The translations under genes were made by a program, and so were the position numbers. The notes beneath the pieces were generated by a model that made no database searches, had not been told where the DNA came from, and saw nothing but the letters and a program-made list of their open reading frames with translations. A stretch of 64,000 bases of DNA. Origin: Vibrio quintilis. GTDB taxonomy: Bacteria; Pseudomonadota; Gammaproteobacteria; Enterobacterales; Vibrionaceae. The DNA is taken from contig NZ_AP024897.1 in the NCBI RefSeq assembly GCF_024529975.1, positions 558,001 through 622,000 on the forward strand, given 5' to 3'. Below are positions 21,027-29,316 of the stretch, one piece after another; position 1 is the stretch's first letter; the number at the start of each line of letters is the position of its first letter.

Positions 21027-21947
21027 ATGAAACTCACCAATCAAATTCTTACGCAGATTCTGGATGAAGTGCGCCCGTTGATTGGACAAGGAAAAGTCGC
21101 TGATTATATTCCTGCACTCGCTGGTGTATCGTCAGAAAAACTGGGGTTAGCTATATTCACCAATCAGGGAGAACTCTTCGCCGCCGGTGATGCCGGGGAA
21201 GAGTTTTCAATTCAATCCATTTCGAAAGTGTTTAACCTGACGCTCGCTATGTCACTTTATTCTCAGGATGAAATCTGGTCTAAAGTCAGAAAAGAGCCGT
21301 CAGGTCATGCATTTAATTCCATGATTCAGCTGGAGGTTGAACAGGGCATTCCAAGAAACCCTTTTATTAATGCAGGCGCGATAGTTGTTGCCGACCTGCT
21401 TCAGTCCCGGCTTTCTTCACCCCGTCAGCGTTTGCTGGATTATGTGCGTTGCCTGAGTGATGACTGTGACGTGATTTATGATGAGGTTGTGGCTGAGTCT
21501 GAGATGAAGCACGGAGACAGAAATGCTGCGATTGCTTATCTGATGCGCGCATTTGGTAATTTTGACAATCCGGTTATGCCGGTTCTGGATACATACTTTC
21601 ATGCCTGTGCTTTGAAAATGAGCTGTATTCAACTGGCCAAAAGCTTTAGTTATCTGGCGAATCAGGGGATTTCAGTACAAAGCGGTAAGCGGATTGTTTC
21701 ACCGGTGGAGGCAAAACAGATTAATGCATTACTGGCAACCTGTGGCCTGTATGATGAAGCCGGTGAGTTTGCTTACCGGGTTGGCATGCCGGGCAAATCC
21801 GGGGTTGGTGGCGGAATTATTGCCATTGTTCCCGGAGAAATGACCATTGCGGTCTGGTCGCCGGAATTAAATGCCTCGGGGAATTCGCTGGCCGGAACGC
21901 AGGCGCTGGAAGTACTGTCCGGCAAAATTGGCCGGTCAATTTTCTAA
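21027..21947 (+). CDS. glsA: Glutaminase
   Basis: A 306-residue glutaminase of the serine-dependent beta-lactamase-like fold that converts glutamine to glutamate and ammonia. The catalytic S-x-x-K is in [15 protein letters not shown], followed by [32 protein letters not shown] and the C-terminal [15 protein letters not shown]. The length is that of the family. The start [15 protein letters not shown] sits at 21027. It precedes the convergent hemW, a typical Vibrio neighbour. Confidence 0.95.
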   Translation: MKLTNQILTQILDEVRPLIGQGKVADYIPALAGVSSEKLGLAIFTNQGELFAAGDAGEEFSIQSISKVFNLTLAMSLYSQDEIWSKVRKEPSGHAFNSMIQLEVEQGIPRNPFINAGAIVVADLLQSRLSSPRQRLLDYVRCLSDDCDVIYDEVVAESEMKHGDRNAAIAYLMRAFGNFDNPVMPVLDTYFHACALKMSCIQLAKSFSYLANQGISVQSGKRIVSPVEAKQINALLATCGLYDEAGEFAYRVGMPGKSGVGGGIIAIVPGEMTIAVWSPELNASGNSLAGTQALEVLSGKIGRSIF

Positions 21948-21954
21948 TCATAAA

Positions 21955-21980
21955 ATGAACAGGGCTTCAGCCCTGTTCAT
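21955..21980. terminator. Hairpin between glutaminase gene and hemW
   Basis: The perfect 11-base stem ATGAACAGGGC (21955-21965) / GCCCTGTTCAT (21970-21980) lies between convergent genes. The T-tract after it is weak, so it may act in both directions or with help. Confidence 0.6.
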
Positions 21981-22017
21981 ACCACTTTGTTTCGTTATTT
22001 CAGCTGTTGTGCCTGAT

Positions 22018-23208
22018 TTACTCATCCGGCATCAGGTTTTCCAGCAAATCATTCAGGAATAATTTGCCTTTTTGCGTCACCTGCCAGTGGCTTGTTGTTT
22101 CGCTTAGATAACCCCGGGTCATGTTCGGTTCGATCAACGGAAGAATCTGAGCTTCAGTCAGTCCCGTTCTGGCCTGAAATTCTGCCTTCGGACAGGCTTC
22201 GGTCAACCGGAAACGGTTCATGAAATATTCAAACGGCCGGTCTGCTTCCTGCACAGGTGTTTCACTGTCCCTGAAGGGCTTCAGCAAATTCAGATACCCT
22301 CTGGGATGTTTGACCTTCGTCGTTCGGATGATCCGGCCATCATCAAAGCTGAGTTTGCCATGAGCACCACAACCAATGCCCAGATAATCGCCGAAGCGCC
22401 AGTAATTTAAATTGTGCCGGCACTGATACCCCGGCTTTGCGTAGCCCGACGTTTCGTACTGGACATAACCCGCTGCGGTTAATTTCTGATGGCCCTGCTC
22501 ATAGATTTCCCACAGGTGATCGTCATCAGGTAACCGGGGAGGGCGTGAATAAAATAAGGTATTCGGCTCAATTGTCAGCTGATACCAGGATAAATGTGGT
22601 GGTGCCAGCGCAATTGCCTGATCGAGATCGGCCATCGCCTGAGAGACCGTCTGTCCCGGTAACCCATGCATTAAGTCCAGATTAAAACTGTTCAGGCCGA
22701 TTTGGTGGGCCAGCTCTGCGGCACGAATCGCTTCCTGACGTCCGTGAATCCGTCCCAGCTTTTCCAGCTTTTCTGCTTCAAAGCTTTGTACACCAATTGA
22801 AATCCGGTTGACGCCAGCCTGAACATACCCCTGAAATCGTTCTGACTCAATCGTACCGGGATTCGCTTCCATGGTAATTTCAATTTCATCGGCAAACGGA
22901 ATCCGGGCCTCAATACCTGCGAGTAGTTGCTGAATTGCACCAGCACTGAACAGGCTGGGGGTTCCGCCGCCAATGAAGATCGAATGAAGCGAACGGGAAG
23001 ACGCTGTCAGCCCGTAATCCCGGAGATCCTGATCGAGATCGTCCAGCAACGCGTGAATATAGGTTTGCTCCGGGATCTCAGCTTTCAGGGCATGAGAATT
23101 AAAGTCACAGTAAGGACATTTCTGCACGCACCACGGAATATGGACATACAGGCTCAGTGGCGGCGGAGAAAGAGGATGGCAAAGTTCCATAGATTCAGCT
23201 TCTGTCAT
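22018..23208 (-). CDS. hemW: Radical SAM heme chaperone HemW
   Basis: A 396-residue radical SAM protein that binds heme and is related to HemN. The iron-sulfur ligands are CVQKCPYCDF (C-x3-C-x2-C), preceded by SLYVHIPW. Later blocks are FIGGGTPSLF, EITMEANPGT and NRISIGVQSF. The ATG at 23208 overlaps the rdgB stop by one base, so translation is coupled; an internal ATG at 23190 (MELCHPLS) is an alternative start. Confidence 0.95.
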   Translation of the reverse strand: MTEAESMELCHPLSPPPLSLYVHIPWCVQKCPYCDFNSHALKAEIPEQTYIHALLDDLDQDLRDYGLTASSRSLHSIFIGGGTPSLFSAGAIQQLLAGIEARIPFADEIEITMEANPGTIESERFQGYVQAGVNRISIGVQSFEAEKLEKLGRIHGRQEAIRAAELAHQIGLNSFNLDLMHGLPGQTVSQAMADLDQAIALAPPHLSWYQLTIEPNTLFYSRPPRLPDDDHLWEIYEQGHQKLTAAGYVQYETSGYAKPGYQCRHNLNYWRFGDYLGIGCGAHGKLSFDDGRIIRTTKVKHPRGYLNLLKPFRDSETPVQEADRPFEYFMNRFRLTEACPKAEFQARTGLTEAQILPLIEPNMTRGYLSETTSHWQVTQKGKLFLNDLLENLMPDE

Positions 23209-23810
23209 TAACCGGCTTGTTGATTCAGTTGTTCAAATAGCTGACGGAGTGCTTTACCCCGGTGAGACAACTGTTTTTTCCGGGCTGGTTCCAGCTCGGC
23301 TGAAGCGCATTGATCTTCCGGAACAAAAAAGATTGGATCATAACCAAAGCCGTTGGTGCCGTGAGCTTCTTTCAGGATCTTTCCTTCCCACTGACCATGA
23401 CAAATCAGTGGTGTTGGATCATCAGCGTGGCGCATCAGTACCAGCACGCAATGAAAGCGGGCCGTTCTTTTTTCTTCAGCCACATCACGCATGGCATCCA
23501 GCAGCTTTTCGAGGTTTTGCTGGTCGGTGGCATCTTCACCGGCATAGCGGGCTGAATAGATACCGGGGGCACCATTTAAAGCATCCACTTCCAGTCCTGA
23601 ATCATCAGCGATGGCCGGTAATCCGGTCATCTGAGCAGCATGACGGGCTTTAATAATCGCATTCTCAATAAATGTGGTGCCGGTTTCAGCCACATCCGGA
23701 ACCTGAAACTCACTCTGAGCTTTGACATCAAAACCAAAATCAGCCAGTAAGTCAGCCATTTCCCTGACTTTCCCCTGATTTCCTGTTGCTAACACAATCT
23801 CTTTTTTCAT
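23208..23810 (-). CDS. rdgB: dITP/XTP pyrophosphatase RdgB
   Basis: A 200-residue HAM1-family enzyme that hydrolyses non-canonical purine triphosphates. The start at 23810 ([17 protein letters not shown]) gives the usual N-terminus with the TGNQGK nucleotide pocket. Further blocks are [35 protein letters not shown] and [13 protein letters not shown] minus-strand TTGATG-N18-TAAGAT lies upstream. It is the last core gene before the T3SS island. Confidence 0.96.
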   Translation of the reverse strand: MKKEIVLATGNQGKVREMADLLADFGFDVKAQSEFQVPDVAETGTTFIENAIIKARHAAQMTGLPAIADDSGLEVDALNGAPGIYSARYAGEDATDQQNLEKLLDAMRDVAEEKRTARFHCVLVLMRHADDPTPLICHGQWEGKILKEAHGTNGFGYDPIFFVPEDQCASAELEPARKKQLSHRGKALRQLFEQLNQQAG

Positions 23811-23906
23811 CGGTATTTCCCGGACGGTATAAATGTGGCGGTATCTTACCTTGCCCTCTGTTCCGACATCAACAACCAATCCACACCATTTCAGACGTGA
23901 TGAATA

Positions 23907-24266
23907 TCAGCGCGGAAAGAGTATCTGAATATCGATACCTGCTAATTCCAGCAGGCGTTGTGTGCCTTCTGCCACGGTGTTTTCTCCTGCAAGCGCACAA
24001 CGCAGCAGCCAGTTGCCGGATAGGTCACAAAGGGGCGCGCAGGCATGGAAATACACCGGATACTCATAGCGTCTTTTCAAAACCTGAATGATCCATGTCT
24101 GATCAAAGCGGTGTTGTTCTGCGAGCAATTCGATGACGGGGTCATTTTCAATTCGCTGGTGTGACAGCGTGAGGCCGTCAGCAAGGCGGACTGATGATGT
24201 CAGCCCTGTTTCTGTCTGATGAATCCACTGTTCCAGCTCGTTGTTATTCAGGGATAAATGCATCAC
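23907..24266 (-). CDS. hrpV: HrpV-position T3SS protein
   Basis: A 119-residue protein, the last gene of the hrcC operon and overlapping the HrpT-like gene by 23 bases. In the Pseudomonas hrpC operon (hrpF-hrpG-hrcC-hrpT-hrpV) this slot holds HrpV, a small negative regulator and partner of HrpG. Sequence identity to HrpV is not obvious by eye, so the name rests on position, size and acidic, mixed alpha/beta character (NNELEQWIHQTETGLTS; then RYEYPVYFHACAPLC). The start may be 24266 or 24263 (adjacent ATGs). Confidence 0.55.
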   Translation of the reverse strand: MMHLSLNNNELEQWIHQTETGLTSSVRLADGLTLSHQRIENDPVIELLAEQHRFDQTWIIQVLKRRYEYPVYFHACAPLCDLSGNWLLRCALAGENTVAEGTQRLLELAGIDIQILFPR

Positions 24267-24441
24267 TTGTTACCGCTGTGTCCTTCGGTAAACCCTGCCT
24301 CATCTCAGGCCCCCACCAAATGACCATGGTTTGTGGTGAAGAAAGCGGCCGGGTACATTGTGCTGTGTTGCAGCGCGCATCTGAATGTGTGGCGCAGCCG
24401 CCCAGTAACAGAAAAAATATTCCGGTTAAACATAGTCGCAT
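24244..24441 (-). CDS. hrpT: HrpT-like outer-membrane lipoprotein
   Basis: A 65-residue small lipoprotein. The start at 24441 (MRLCLTGIFFLLLGGC) follows a GGAGC site. It has a clear signal peptide and lipobox LLGGC, then a short mature part with two further cysteines and WWGPEMRQGLPKD. It follows hrcC by 17 bases and overlaps the HrpV-position gene. HrpT of Pseudomonas is a lipoprotein of about this size in the same slot, thought to help HrcC secretin assembly. Confidence 0.72.
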   Translation of the reverse strand: MRLCLTGIFFLLLGGCATHSDARCNTAQCTRPLSSPQTMVIWWGPEMRQGLPKDTAVTSDAFIPE

Positions 24442-24458
24442 AGACAGCTCCAAAATCG

Positions 24459-26504
24459 TTATAAAGCAGGGTGAACCAGCGGTTTTCTGGTCTGTTGGTG
24501 CAGGTCCGGATGGCGGACCGCCATCATGATTTCGGCCGATTCTCCGGGCGCGAGCAGCGCATCCGGACGGACGGTGACGGCCAGCATATGACGGTGATTG
24601 CATCGGGCCTGATCAAAACGAACCGGCTGATTGCTGTCGTTGTGAAGCACACTAATCAGCACTGCATAATCTTTGTGACTGTACCACTGAAGTTTTTGCC
24701 GGTTGAACTCAAGTTGTTCCTGCTGCTGACAGTAGTAGCCTGGATCGACCGGGGCTTTTTTACGGGTAAATCCATCCGGAATGTAATAGTGACTGAGCCG
24801 GGTAAAAGCTTGCTTTATTTGCTGCCGGCTGACCGGTGGAGGTGCGGACTTTTTCTGACGGATACTTTTCGTCAGCAGCTCCCGGCTGTAACCGGACGTG
24901 TATTCCAGCGGATTCATTTCATTGCCGACCAGACGGGGGGTAATAATAAACAGACGCTCCCGTTTGGAATGGCTGTTGCTGGTGTAGCTGAACAGCTTTC
25001 CGACGCCCGGAATATCACCCAGTAGCGGGACTTTACTCTGTTGCTGCTGGTTTTTTTCGACTTTGAATCCGCCAATCACCAGTGAACGCTGTGTACGGAC
25101 GATGGCCTGAGTGCTGATCGTACCTTTCTGTATGCTGGGGGTGCTTTGTGCGTCAGTTTGTTTGATATCGCCATCTTCAATATCAAGTGACAGCTGGATG
25201 AGACGGGCGGAAGGCGTGTCGATCAGGCGTGGAACAACCTGAAGGCTGGTTCCTGCGGTCAGAGACGTCACATTTGCGACCCGTTCCCCGGTGTTTTTAA
25301 TAAAAGCAGTGTGATTAAAATCAATCACGGCTGGCTGATTTTCTACCGTCAGAATGGATGGATTCGCGACCAGAGAAGCATCACCGTCACTTTCCAGTGC
25401 TTTGATCCGGGCAAAAAAATGACCGAAGTCCTGAATCAGGACTGTTGCCGCTGAGCCGTCCGGAATAAACGGCGTCACTGCAGATGCATTCATGGTGGCT
25501 TCGGTGCTGCCACTGCCGATGCGCCAGTTAAATCCCAGCTCTTTGAGTTTACTGCGATCGATATCCAGAATAATGGCATCAATTTCGATCACATTGCGTG
25601 GCTGATCGAGCTGATTGATCAGTGTCTGATATCTGCTGCGTTTGTCTGTGTCATCGCGGATGAGCACCGCGTTATTCCGGATATCAGCGGTAATCATGGC
25701 ATTTCCGGACTTTCTTTCACGGGCTGCCTGAGCCTGTTGCGACCGGGAGACATTTTGCCCGCTCACCTGCTGGCGGATTCTTTGTTGTGCACTGTCCTGC
25801 ATCGAACTGAAGGACTGAAGGGTGTTGGTAAGGCTGTTGTCAGGGGCATTTTGCGCCAGTGGTGTTTTTTTTGTGTGTCCCAGCAATTCATTCAGCATGT
25901 TTGCCACGCCGGGAATCACCAGTGCCTGCTCGCGGTATTTGATATGCCGGTCATTGGCCTGAGCGTATTTCAACGGAAATACCATGATTTCCAGTTTTTC
26001 GTCGCCTTTCTTTTTCTTTTTCGCCAGCTTTTGAATCAGACGGACATAGCGTCTTGGGCCGGAAATGATGACAACGCCCTCATCAGGCAATTCACCCCAG
26101 CCGAAGCGTTTATCCAGCAAACCAACCTGGGTCAGCGCTTCTTTCAGATCAGGTACGGCATCTTCAGAAACTTCGAGACTGAGTGAGGTTTGGTCATCAA
26201 GCGGGCTGACATAAAGTGTGCCGTTATAAACGAACCACTGGAAACGGTACGCCAGTGCGAGGCGGTCCAGATAAGCTTTTGCCGAATCAGCCCTGATTTT
26301 TCCTTCCAGAGTTCCGGCGACTTTACCCATACTGAGTTTAACGCCAAAAGTGCCGGAGAATTCTTTCAGGGCTGCTCTGAGTGTGGTGTGCTTTGCATCA
26401 TAAGCAAACGCCGTTTTTTTCCAGTTGGCCGGAACACTGGCCTGAGTCACCGTACTACACCAGAATGAAAGTATGACTGTTAACAGCAACGAAATTCTGC
26501 GCAT
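24459..26504 (-). CDS. hrcC: T3SS outer-membrane secretin HrcC (SctC)
   Basis: A 681-residue secretin forming the outer-membrane ring of the injectisome. A signal peptide ends near TVTQASVPAN. The N-domains follow, with VFPLKYAQANDRHI and GVANMLNELLG; then a Gln-rich stretch and NNAVLIRDDTDKRSRYQTLINQLD. The secretin domain (about residues 290-530) has the VPLLGDIPGVGKLFSY core signature. A C-terminal extension of about 140 residues lies beyond it. It is preceded by the hrpF/hrpG-position genes and followed by HrpT and HrpV slots. Confidence 0.93.
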   Translation of the reverse strand: MRRISLLLTVILSFWCSTVTQASVPANWKKTAFAYDAKHTTLRAALKEFSGTFGVKLSMGKVAGTLEGKIRADSAKAYLDRLALAYRFQWFVYNGTLYVSPLDDQTSLSLEVSEDAVPDLKEALTQVGLLDKRFGWGELPDEGVVIISGPRRYVRLIQKLAKKKKKGDEKLEIMVFPLKYAQANDRHIKYREQALVIPGVANMLNELLGHTKKTPLAQNAPDNSLTNTLQSFSSMQDSAQQRIRQQVSGQNVSRSQQAQAARERKSGNAMITADIRNNAVLIRDDTDKRSRYQTLINQLDQPRNVIEIDAIILDIDRSKLKELGFNWRIGSGSTEATMNASAVTPFIPDGSAATVLIQDFGHFFARIKALESDGDASLVANPSILTVENQPAVIDFNHTAFIKNTGERVANVTSLTAGTSLQVVPRLIDTPSARLIQLSLDIEDGDIKQTDAQSTPSIQKGTISTQAIVRTQRSLVIGGFKVEKNQQQQSKVPLLGDIPGVGKLFSYTSNSHSKRERLFIITPRLVGNEMNPLEYTSGYSRELLTKSIRQKKSAPPPVSRQQIKQAFTRLSHYYIPDGFTRKKAPVDPGYYCQQQEQLEFNRQKLQWYSHKDYAVLISVLHNDSNQPVRFDQARCNHRHMLAVTVRPDALLAPGESAEIMMAVRHPDLHQQTRKPLVHPAL

Positions 26505-26530
26505 TGTTGTCCCCGCTTGTTATGCCTGAG

Positions 26531-27055
26531 TTAATCCTGAAAAGTCCGGAGTTGCTGAGACAGCGTCAGTCCGGGGTGAAATGTCGGGCCGGATGCTGAA
26601 GGCCACTCACTGCCGGACGGACAATCTGTTGTCATGTCACACCAGACATCAGCCTGATTGAGCAGATCTTCAATCAACGCCATAACTTTCAGGCTCTTTT
26701 CTTCAGCAGTGCCTGAAAGGGGCTGATATCGCCCCAAAGAGTACTGATTCTCCGGGCTGACAGCAGGCAGGCCGCTGAACTGTGCCATACCCGCCTGAGT
26801 GATCTGCAACAGAAATACCGGTGATATTTCGCTGGTTGTCAGTCCGGTATCGATTTGACAGAACACCCCTTTTTCCTGACGGCTCAGTTCGCAGCGATAA
26901 TGATCCACGCCAAAGCTGAAGCTTGCTTGCTGTGAGTGGAACCAACGGGTTAATCCGGACTGTAATTGTTCCGCAGGCAGACTGTGTGCCGTCGTATTTT
27001 GTGTTGTGATCTTGTGGCCTGCGGTGCTGCATGGCCCGGTTTCAGCGAATTTCAT
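26531..27055 (-). CDS. hrpG: HrpG-position T3SS protein
   Basis: A 174-residue protein. The start at 27055 (MKFAETGPCSTAG) overlaps the end of hrpF by 14 bases, without its own strong ribosome site, suggesting coupled translation. The middle (about residues 40-120: FSFGVDHYRCELSRQEKG, VFCQIDTGLTTSE, ISPVFLLQITQAGMAQF) is a beta-rich, chaperone-like pattern. The slot between hrpF and hrcC in Pseudomonas is HrpG, a chaperone-like partner of HrpV. It is longer than the usual HrpG, so the assignment is by position. Confidence 0.55.
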   Translation of the reverse strand: MKFAETGPCSTAGHKITTQNTTAHSLPAEQLQSGLTRWFHSQQASFSFGVDHYRCELSRQEKGVFCQIDTGLTTSEISPVFLLQITQAGMAQFSGLPAVSPENQYSLGRYQPLSGTAEEKSLKVMALIEDLLNQADVWCDMTTDCPSGSEWPSASGPTFHPGLTLSQQLRTFQD

Positions 27056-27263
27056 TAATGATGGCTTTGGCCAGATTATGTTTGACCTGAAGCTCCTGAT
27101 TGGCCGCCCAGCTGGCGGTGGCATTTTGTCTCATGGCTGTGTTAAACGCATAAATATCTTCCAGCGACGCGTCATCCAGATTGGTGACGATATCGTCCAT
27201 ACTTTTCCGGGTCCGTTCAAATTGCTGATCCAGCTGGTGACGGATATGGTTCACTGAAGTCAT
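27042..27263 (-). CDS. hrpF: HrpF-like small helical T3SS protein
   Basis: A 73-residue protein. The start at 27263 (MTSVNHIRHQLDQQF) follows AGAGGTG. It is nearly all helical and has a DASLEDIYAFNTAMRQN middle and a KHNLAKAIINEIR end. Size, the central loop and the charged C-terminal helix ending in I-I-x-x-[FI]-R resemble needle-type helical hairpin proteins. The slot matches HrpF of the Pseudomonas hrpC operon. The function (needle-like or co-chaperone) is not settled by the sequence. Confidence 0.68.
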   Translation of the reverse strand: MTSVNHIRHQLDQQFERTRKSMDDIVTNLDDASLEDIYAFNTAMRQNATASWAANQELQVKHNLAKAIINEIR

Positions 27264-27306
27264 AATCACCTCTTGAGGTTGGCATATTATTAGGGGAGGC
27301 GGTTGC

Positions 27307-27756
27307 TCAGACCGGCATCCGCAGTGGTTTTTTCTCAATCTGATCCGGCTGCTGTAACTGCCCGGTCACAAATGCCCGGACATCTTTGACCAGTTCAATG
27401 AACCCGGTTAATGTGTCGTGAAAATGATTTTCACTGGTTGTCTCAATGGCTAGTACTGAGCACAGATTGAGTTGTTCATGTTCATTGAGTGCCAGCCAGC
27501 ATCCCTGCATTGCACTGATTTCAAAATTGAGTTGTAACAGGTGGCTGAGCTTTCTGGCGGAGATATTGGCGGGCAGCGTCATCAGTGCGCAATGAAAAAT
27601 AATATTGTCACTGAAATCAGGCACTTCAATTACAGCGGCTTCCTGGTTGTCCGGGCCATATAAAGCACACAGACCATTTTTCAGGGACAGGTCGCTTTGA
27701 GTCACCTGTCCAAAGTGACGGATAAACTGACTGGCTTTGAGTTGTGTCGGTGTCAT
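27307..27756 (-). CDS. CesT-like T3SS chaperone
   Basis: A 149-residue protein. The start at 27756 (MTPTQLKASQFIRHFG) follows an AAGGAAAAAG site. It has the alpha/beta class I chaperone layout: N-terminal helix, NGLCALYGPDNQEAAVIEV strands, IIFHCALMTLP, the LLQLNFEISAMQGCWLALN hallmark that follows the domain-swap helix in CesT/SycE proteins, and a C-terminal helix (TGFIELVKDVRAF). It is the first gene behind the HrpL box at 27793-27820. The client effector is unknown; no effector gene is adjacent. Confidence 0.78.
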   Translation of the reverse strand: MTPTQLKASQFIRHFGQVTQSDLSLKNGLCALYGPDNQEAAVIEVPDFSDNIIFHCALMTLPANISARKLSHLLQLNFEISAMQGCWLALNEHEQLNLCSVLAIETTSENHFHDTLTGFIELVKDVRAFVTGQLQQPDQIEKKPLRMPV

Positions 27757-27792
27757 ATCTTTTTCCTTTCCGGATGAGCGGGATGCATTAAC

Positions 27793-27820
27793 TGAGTGGT
27801 CAGCCAGGTGAACTGGTTCC
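27793..27820 (-). promoter_or_regulatory. HrpL (hrp box) promoter of the hrpF-hrcC operon
   Basis: On the minus strand, GGAACC (27815-27820), 15 bases, then CCACTCA (27793-27799). This matches the published hrp box GGAACC-N15/16-CCACNNA with no mismatch and lies 36 bases before the chaperone start. Confidence 0.93.
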
Positions 27821-27880
27821 GGAAAAAATTGCCGGATTGACCTTTGATCTGGCGGCAATCTTGTAAAAAGTGATGAGGCT

Positions 27881-27927
27881 TATAGCCAGGCAACCTGAAC
27901 CCTGCATCTTCAGGTTGCCTGGCTATA
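27881..27927. repeat. TATACCCA palindrome, family copy 4
   Basis: TATAGCCAGGCAACCTGA at the left is the reverse complement of TCAGGTTGCCTGGCTATA at the right, with a loop holding CCCTGCATC. The arms are perfect. It lies between hrpL and the chaperone/hrpF operon promoter. Confidence 0.85.
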
Positions 27928-28002
27928 CATCACTTTGTCTTCCGTAAGTGAGCTGGTCTGAACTGCCTGATTCAGAACGATGAATTTATTGAGATCGGGG
28001 CG

Positions 28003-28551
28003 TTAGTCCAGATAACGTTTCAGTGCCTGACGGGCCCGGGATAAACGGGAGCGGATTGTGCCGATCGGCACGCCGATTTTTTCCGCAGTATCCTGATAGC
28101 TATAATTTTCATCGACGATCATCTGCAGCATAGACTGGGTGTCATTCGGGAGGGTGTTCATTGCTTCCACAGCTCTTGTCAGCATACGCTCATGTTCAAC
28201 CAGAACTGCCGGATTTTCTTCGGTTTCTGCTTCGAGATCGTAAAGAAGTGCGTCTGTCATTTCTTCAAACTGAGCCTGACTATAATGAGTTTTAAAATAG
28301 TTTCTGGTCAGGTTCACAGCAATACCAAACAGCCAGGTTTCCGGTTTTGAACCGCCATTAAAACGATCTTTACACCGCATGGCTTCAAGATAGGTAAGTT
28401 GTAATATTTCTTCGGCATCTTCTTTATGCCAGACTCTTTTTTGAATAAAACGGTGAAGACGTTCGTGTTGAGTCTGATAAAGGTTTTCTATATTTATGTG
28501 CCTGCTTTCATTGCCAGCTAAAGGGTTAGTTATTAGTTTAATGGTTTGCAT
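28003..28551 (-). CDS. hrpL: HrpL-like ECF sigma factor
   Basis: A 182-residue ECF sigma factor of the HrpL type and size. Region 2 contains RLHRFIQKRVWHKEDAEEIL and ETWLFGIAVNLTRNYFKTH; region 4 contains NDTQSMLQMIVDENYSYQDT and the IPVGTIRSRLSRARQALKRYL helix-turn-helix. It is flanked by the hrpC-type operon and the hrcU end of the hrp block. The hrp boxes found near hrpJ, hrpQ, harpin and the chaperone make it the likely regulator of this cluster. No anti-sigma gene is visible. A degenerate hrp box lies at 28622-28649 upstream. Confidence 0.93.
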   Translation of the reverse strand: MQTIKLITNPLAGNESRHINIENLYQTQHERLHRFIQKRVWHKEDAEEILQLTYLEAMRCKDRFNGGSKPETWLFGIAVNLTRNYFKTHYSQAQFEEMTDALLYDLEAETEENPAVLVEHERMLTRAVEAMNTLPNDTQSMLQMIVDENYSYQDTAEKIGVPIGTIRSRLSRARQALKRYLD

Positions 28552-28621
28552 ATTATTACCTATTATTCACCAAATCTGAAAATGTTTTTATGTTTTATAT
28601 AATTATTGTTTCTATATTTAT

Positions 28622-28649
28622 TGAGTTGGAAAAAATGAATTTTTGTTCC
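28622..28649 (-). promoter_or_regulatory. Degenerate hrp box upstream of hrpL
   Basis: On the minus strand, GGAACA, 15 bases, then CAACTCA, two mismatches to the GGAACC-N15-CCACTCA consensus used elsewhere in the cluster. The spacing is identical. It lies about 70 bases before the hrpL start, so HrpL might bind its own promoter weakly. Confidence 0.4.
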
Positions 28650-28980
28650 AGATATTTTTCAATTAATTTGAGTTTATTATCAAATCATTAAATTAACTGT
28701 GAAGTCAATCCAAATAAATCCATATATTATAATGGCTTGTGATGTCTTTATTGTCAGCAGGTGTTTTTATTAAATTAATAATATTGAGTGGGTTAGCAGA
28801 ATTTTATTTTCTGTGTCTATAATGGATTATACATTGTGTAAGTAAATCCCTACAGGATTGTAAATATATAATTCATTATAATTTCATCTGAATTTATATT
28901 ATCTTTAAAGCAGATGTTCTTTACTGATCTGATATTTAAAGGAAAGGTGTTTCTATGCAATATTATATGATCATCATTAT

Positions 28981-28995
28981 TGATAATGATTGTCA
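28981..28995. promoter_or_regulatory. Fur-box-like site upstream of hrpL
   Basis: TGATAATGATTGTCA matches the 7-1-7 Fur consensus TGATAATnATTATCA at 14 of 15 positions (including n). It lies about 430 bases before the hrpL start in the hrcU-hrpL gap. The preceding ATCATTATT (28972-28980) extends the near-symmetry. Confidence 0.45.
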
Positions 28996-29166
28996 TTTGA
29001 ATTGGTTTAAATTTGTTCAGTTTTAGTATGGAAGCACTAAAAATAAAATGGCGTATTATTATTGACCATATGAAAAACAGGATTATTGGGTTTGTTTATT
29101 TTATTTTGTGAATCATATTTATCTTTTTTAGTTATTATAAGATCCACTTATCTGGTGGGATTTGTT

Positions 29167-29277
29167 TATACCCAAACAACCTGAAAATGCAGGTTGTAGT
29201 GAGACTTATATCATATTGTGACAAACTCGACCGCAGGGCGTGAGTTGAATCATGCATCTTCTGGTTGCCTGGGTATA
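29167..29277. repeat. TATACCCA palindrome with inserted core, copy 5
   Basis: The outer ends TATACCCAAACAACCTG (29167 onward) and CTGGTTGCCTGGGTATA (29261-29277) pair, but an extra about 60-70 bases separate them. Inside lies CAGGTTGT, as if a normal copy had been interrupted. It lies directly downstream of hrcU. Confidence 0.7.
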
Positions 29278-29316
29278 GATTAAGCCGTAGCATCACGGAT
29301 CCGGCATCATGTCTGA

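Larger units (their letters stand above)
28552..29316. other. AT-rich intergenic region upstream of hrpL
   Basis: About 765 bases between hrcU and hrpL contain no supported gene of normal size. The AT content is visibly much higher than the hrp genes around it. It holds a degenerate hrp box, a Fur-like site and palindrome copy 5. A 23-codon frame (28954 onward, starting MQYYMIIIID) has a good AAAGGAAAGG site upstream on the plus strand but no evidence of being a gene. Confidence 0.6.

Noticed and set aside
23811..23906. Integration (att) repeat at the rdgB-hrpV border
   Set aside because: No direct repeat of a tRNA end or integrase gene is visible in the window.
28552..29316. Sigma-54 promoter before hrpL
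   Set aside because: I searched the minus strand for GG-N10-GC elements and found none that is convincing.
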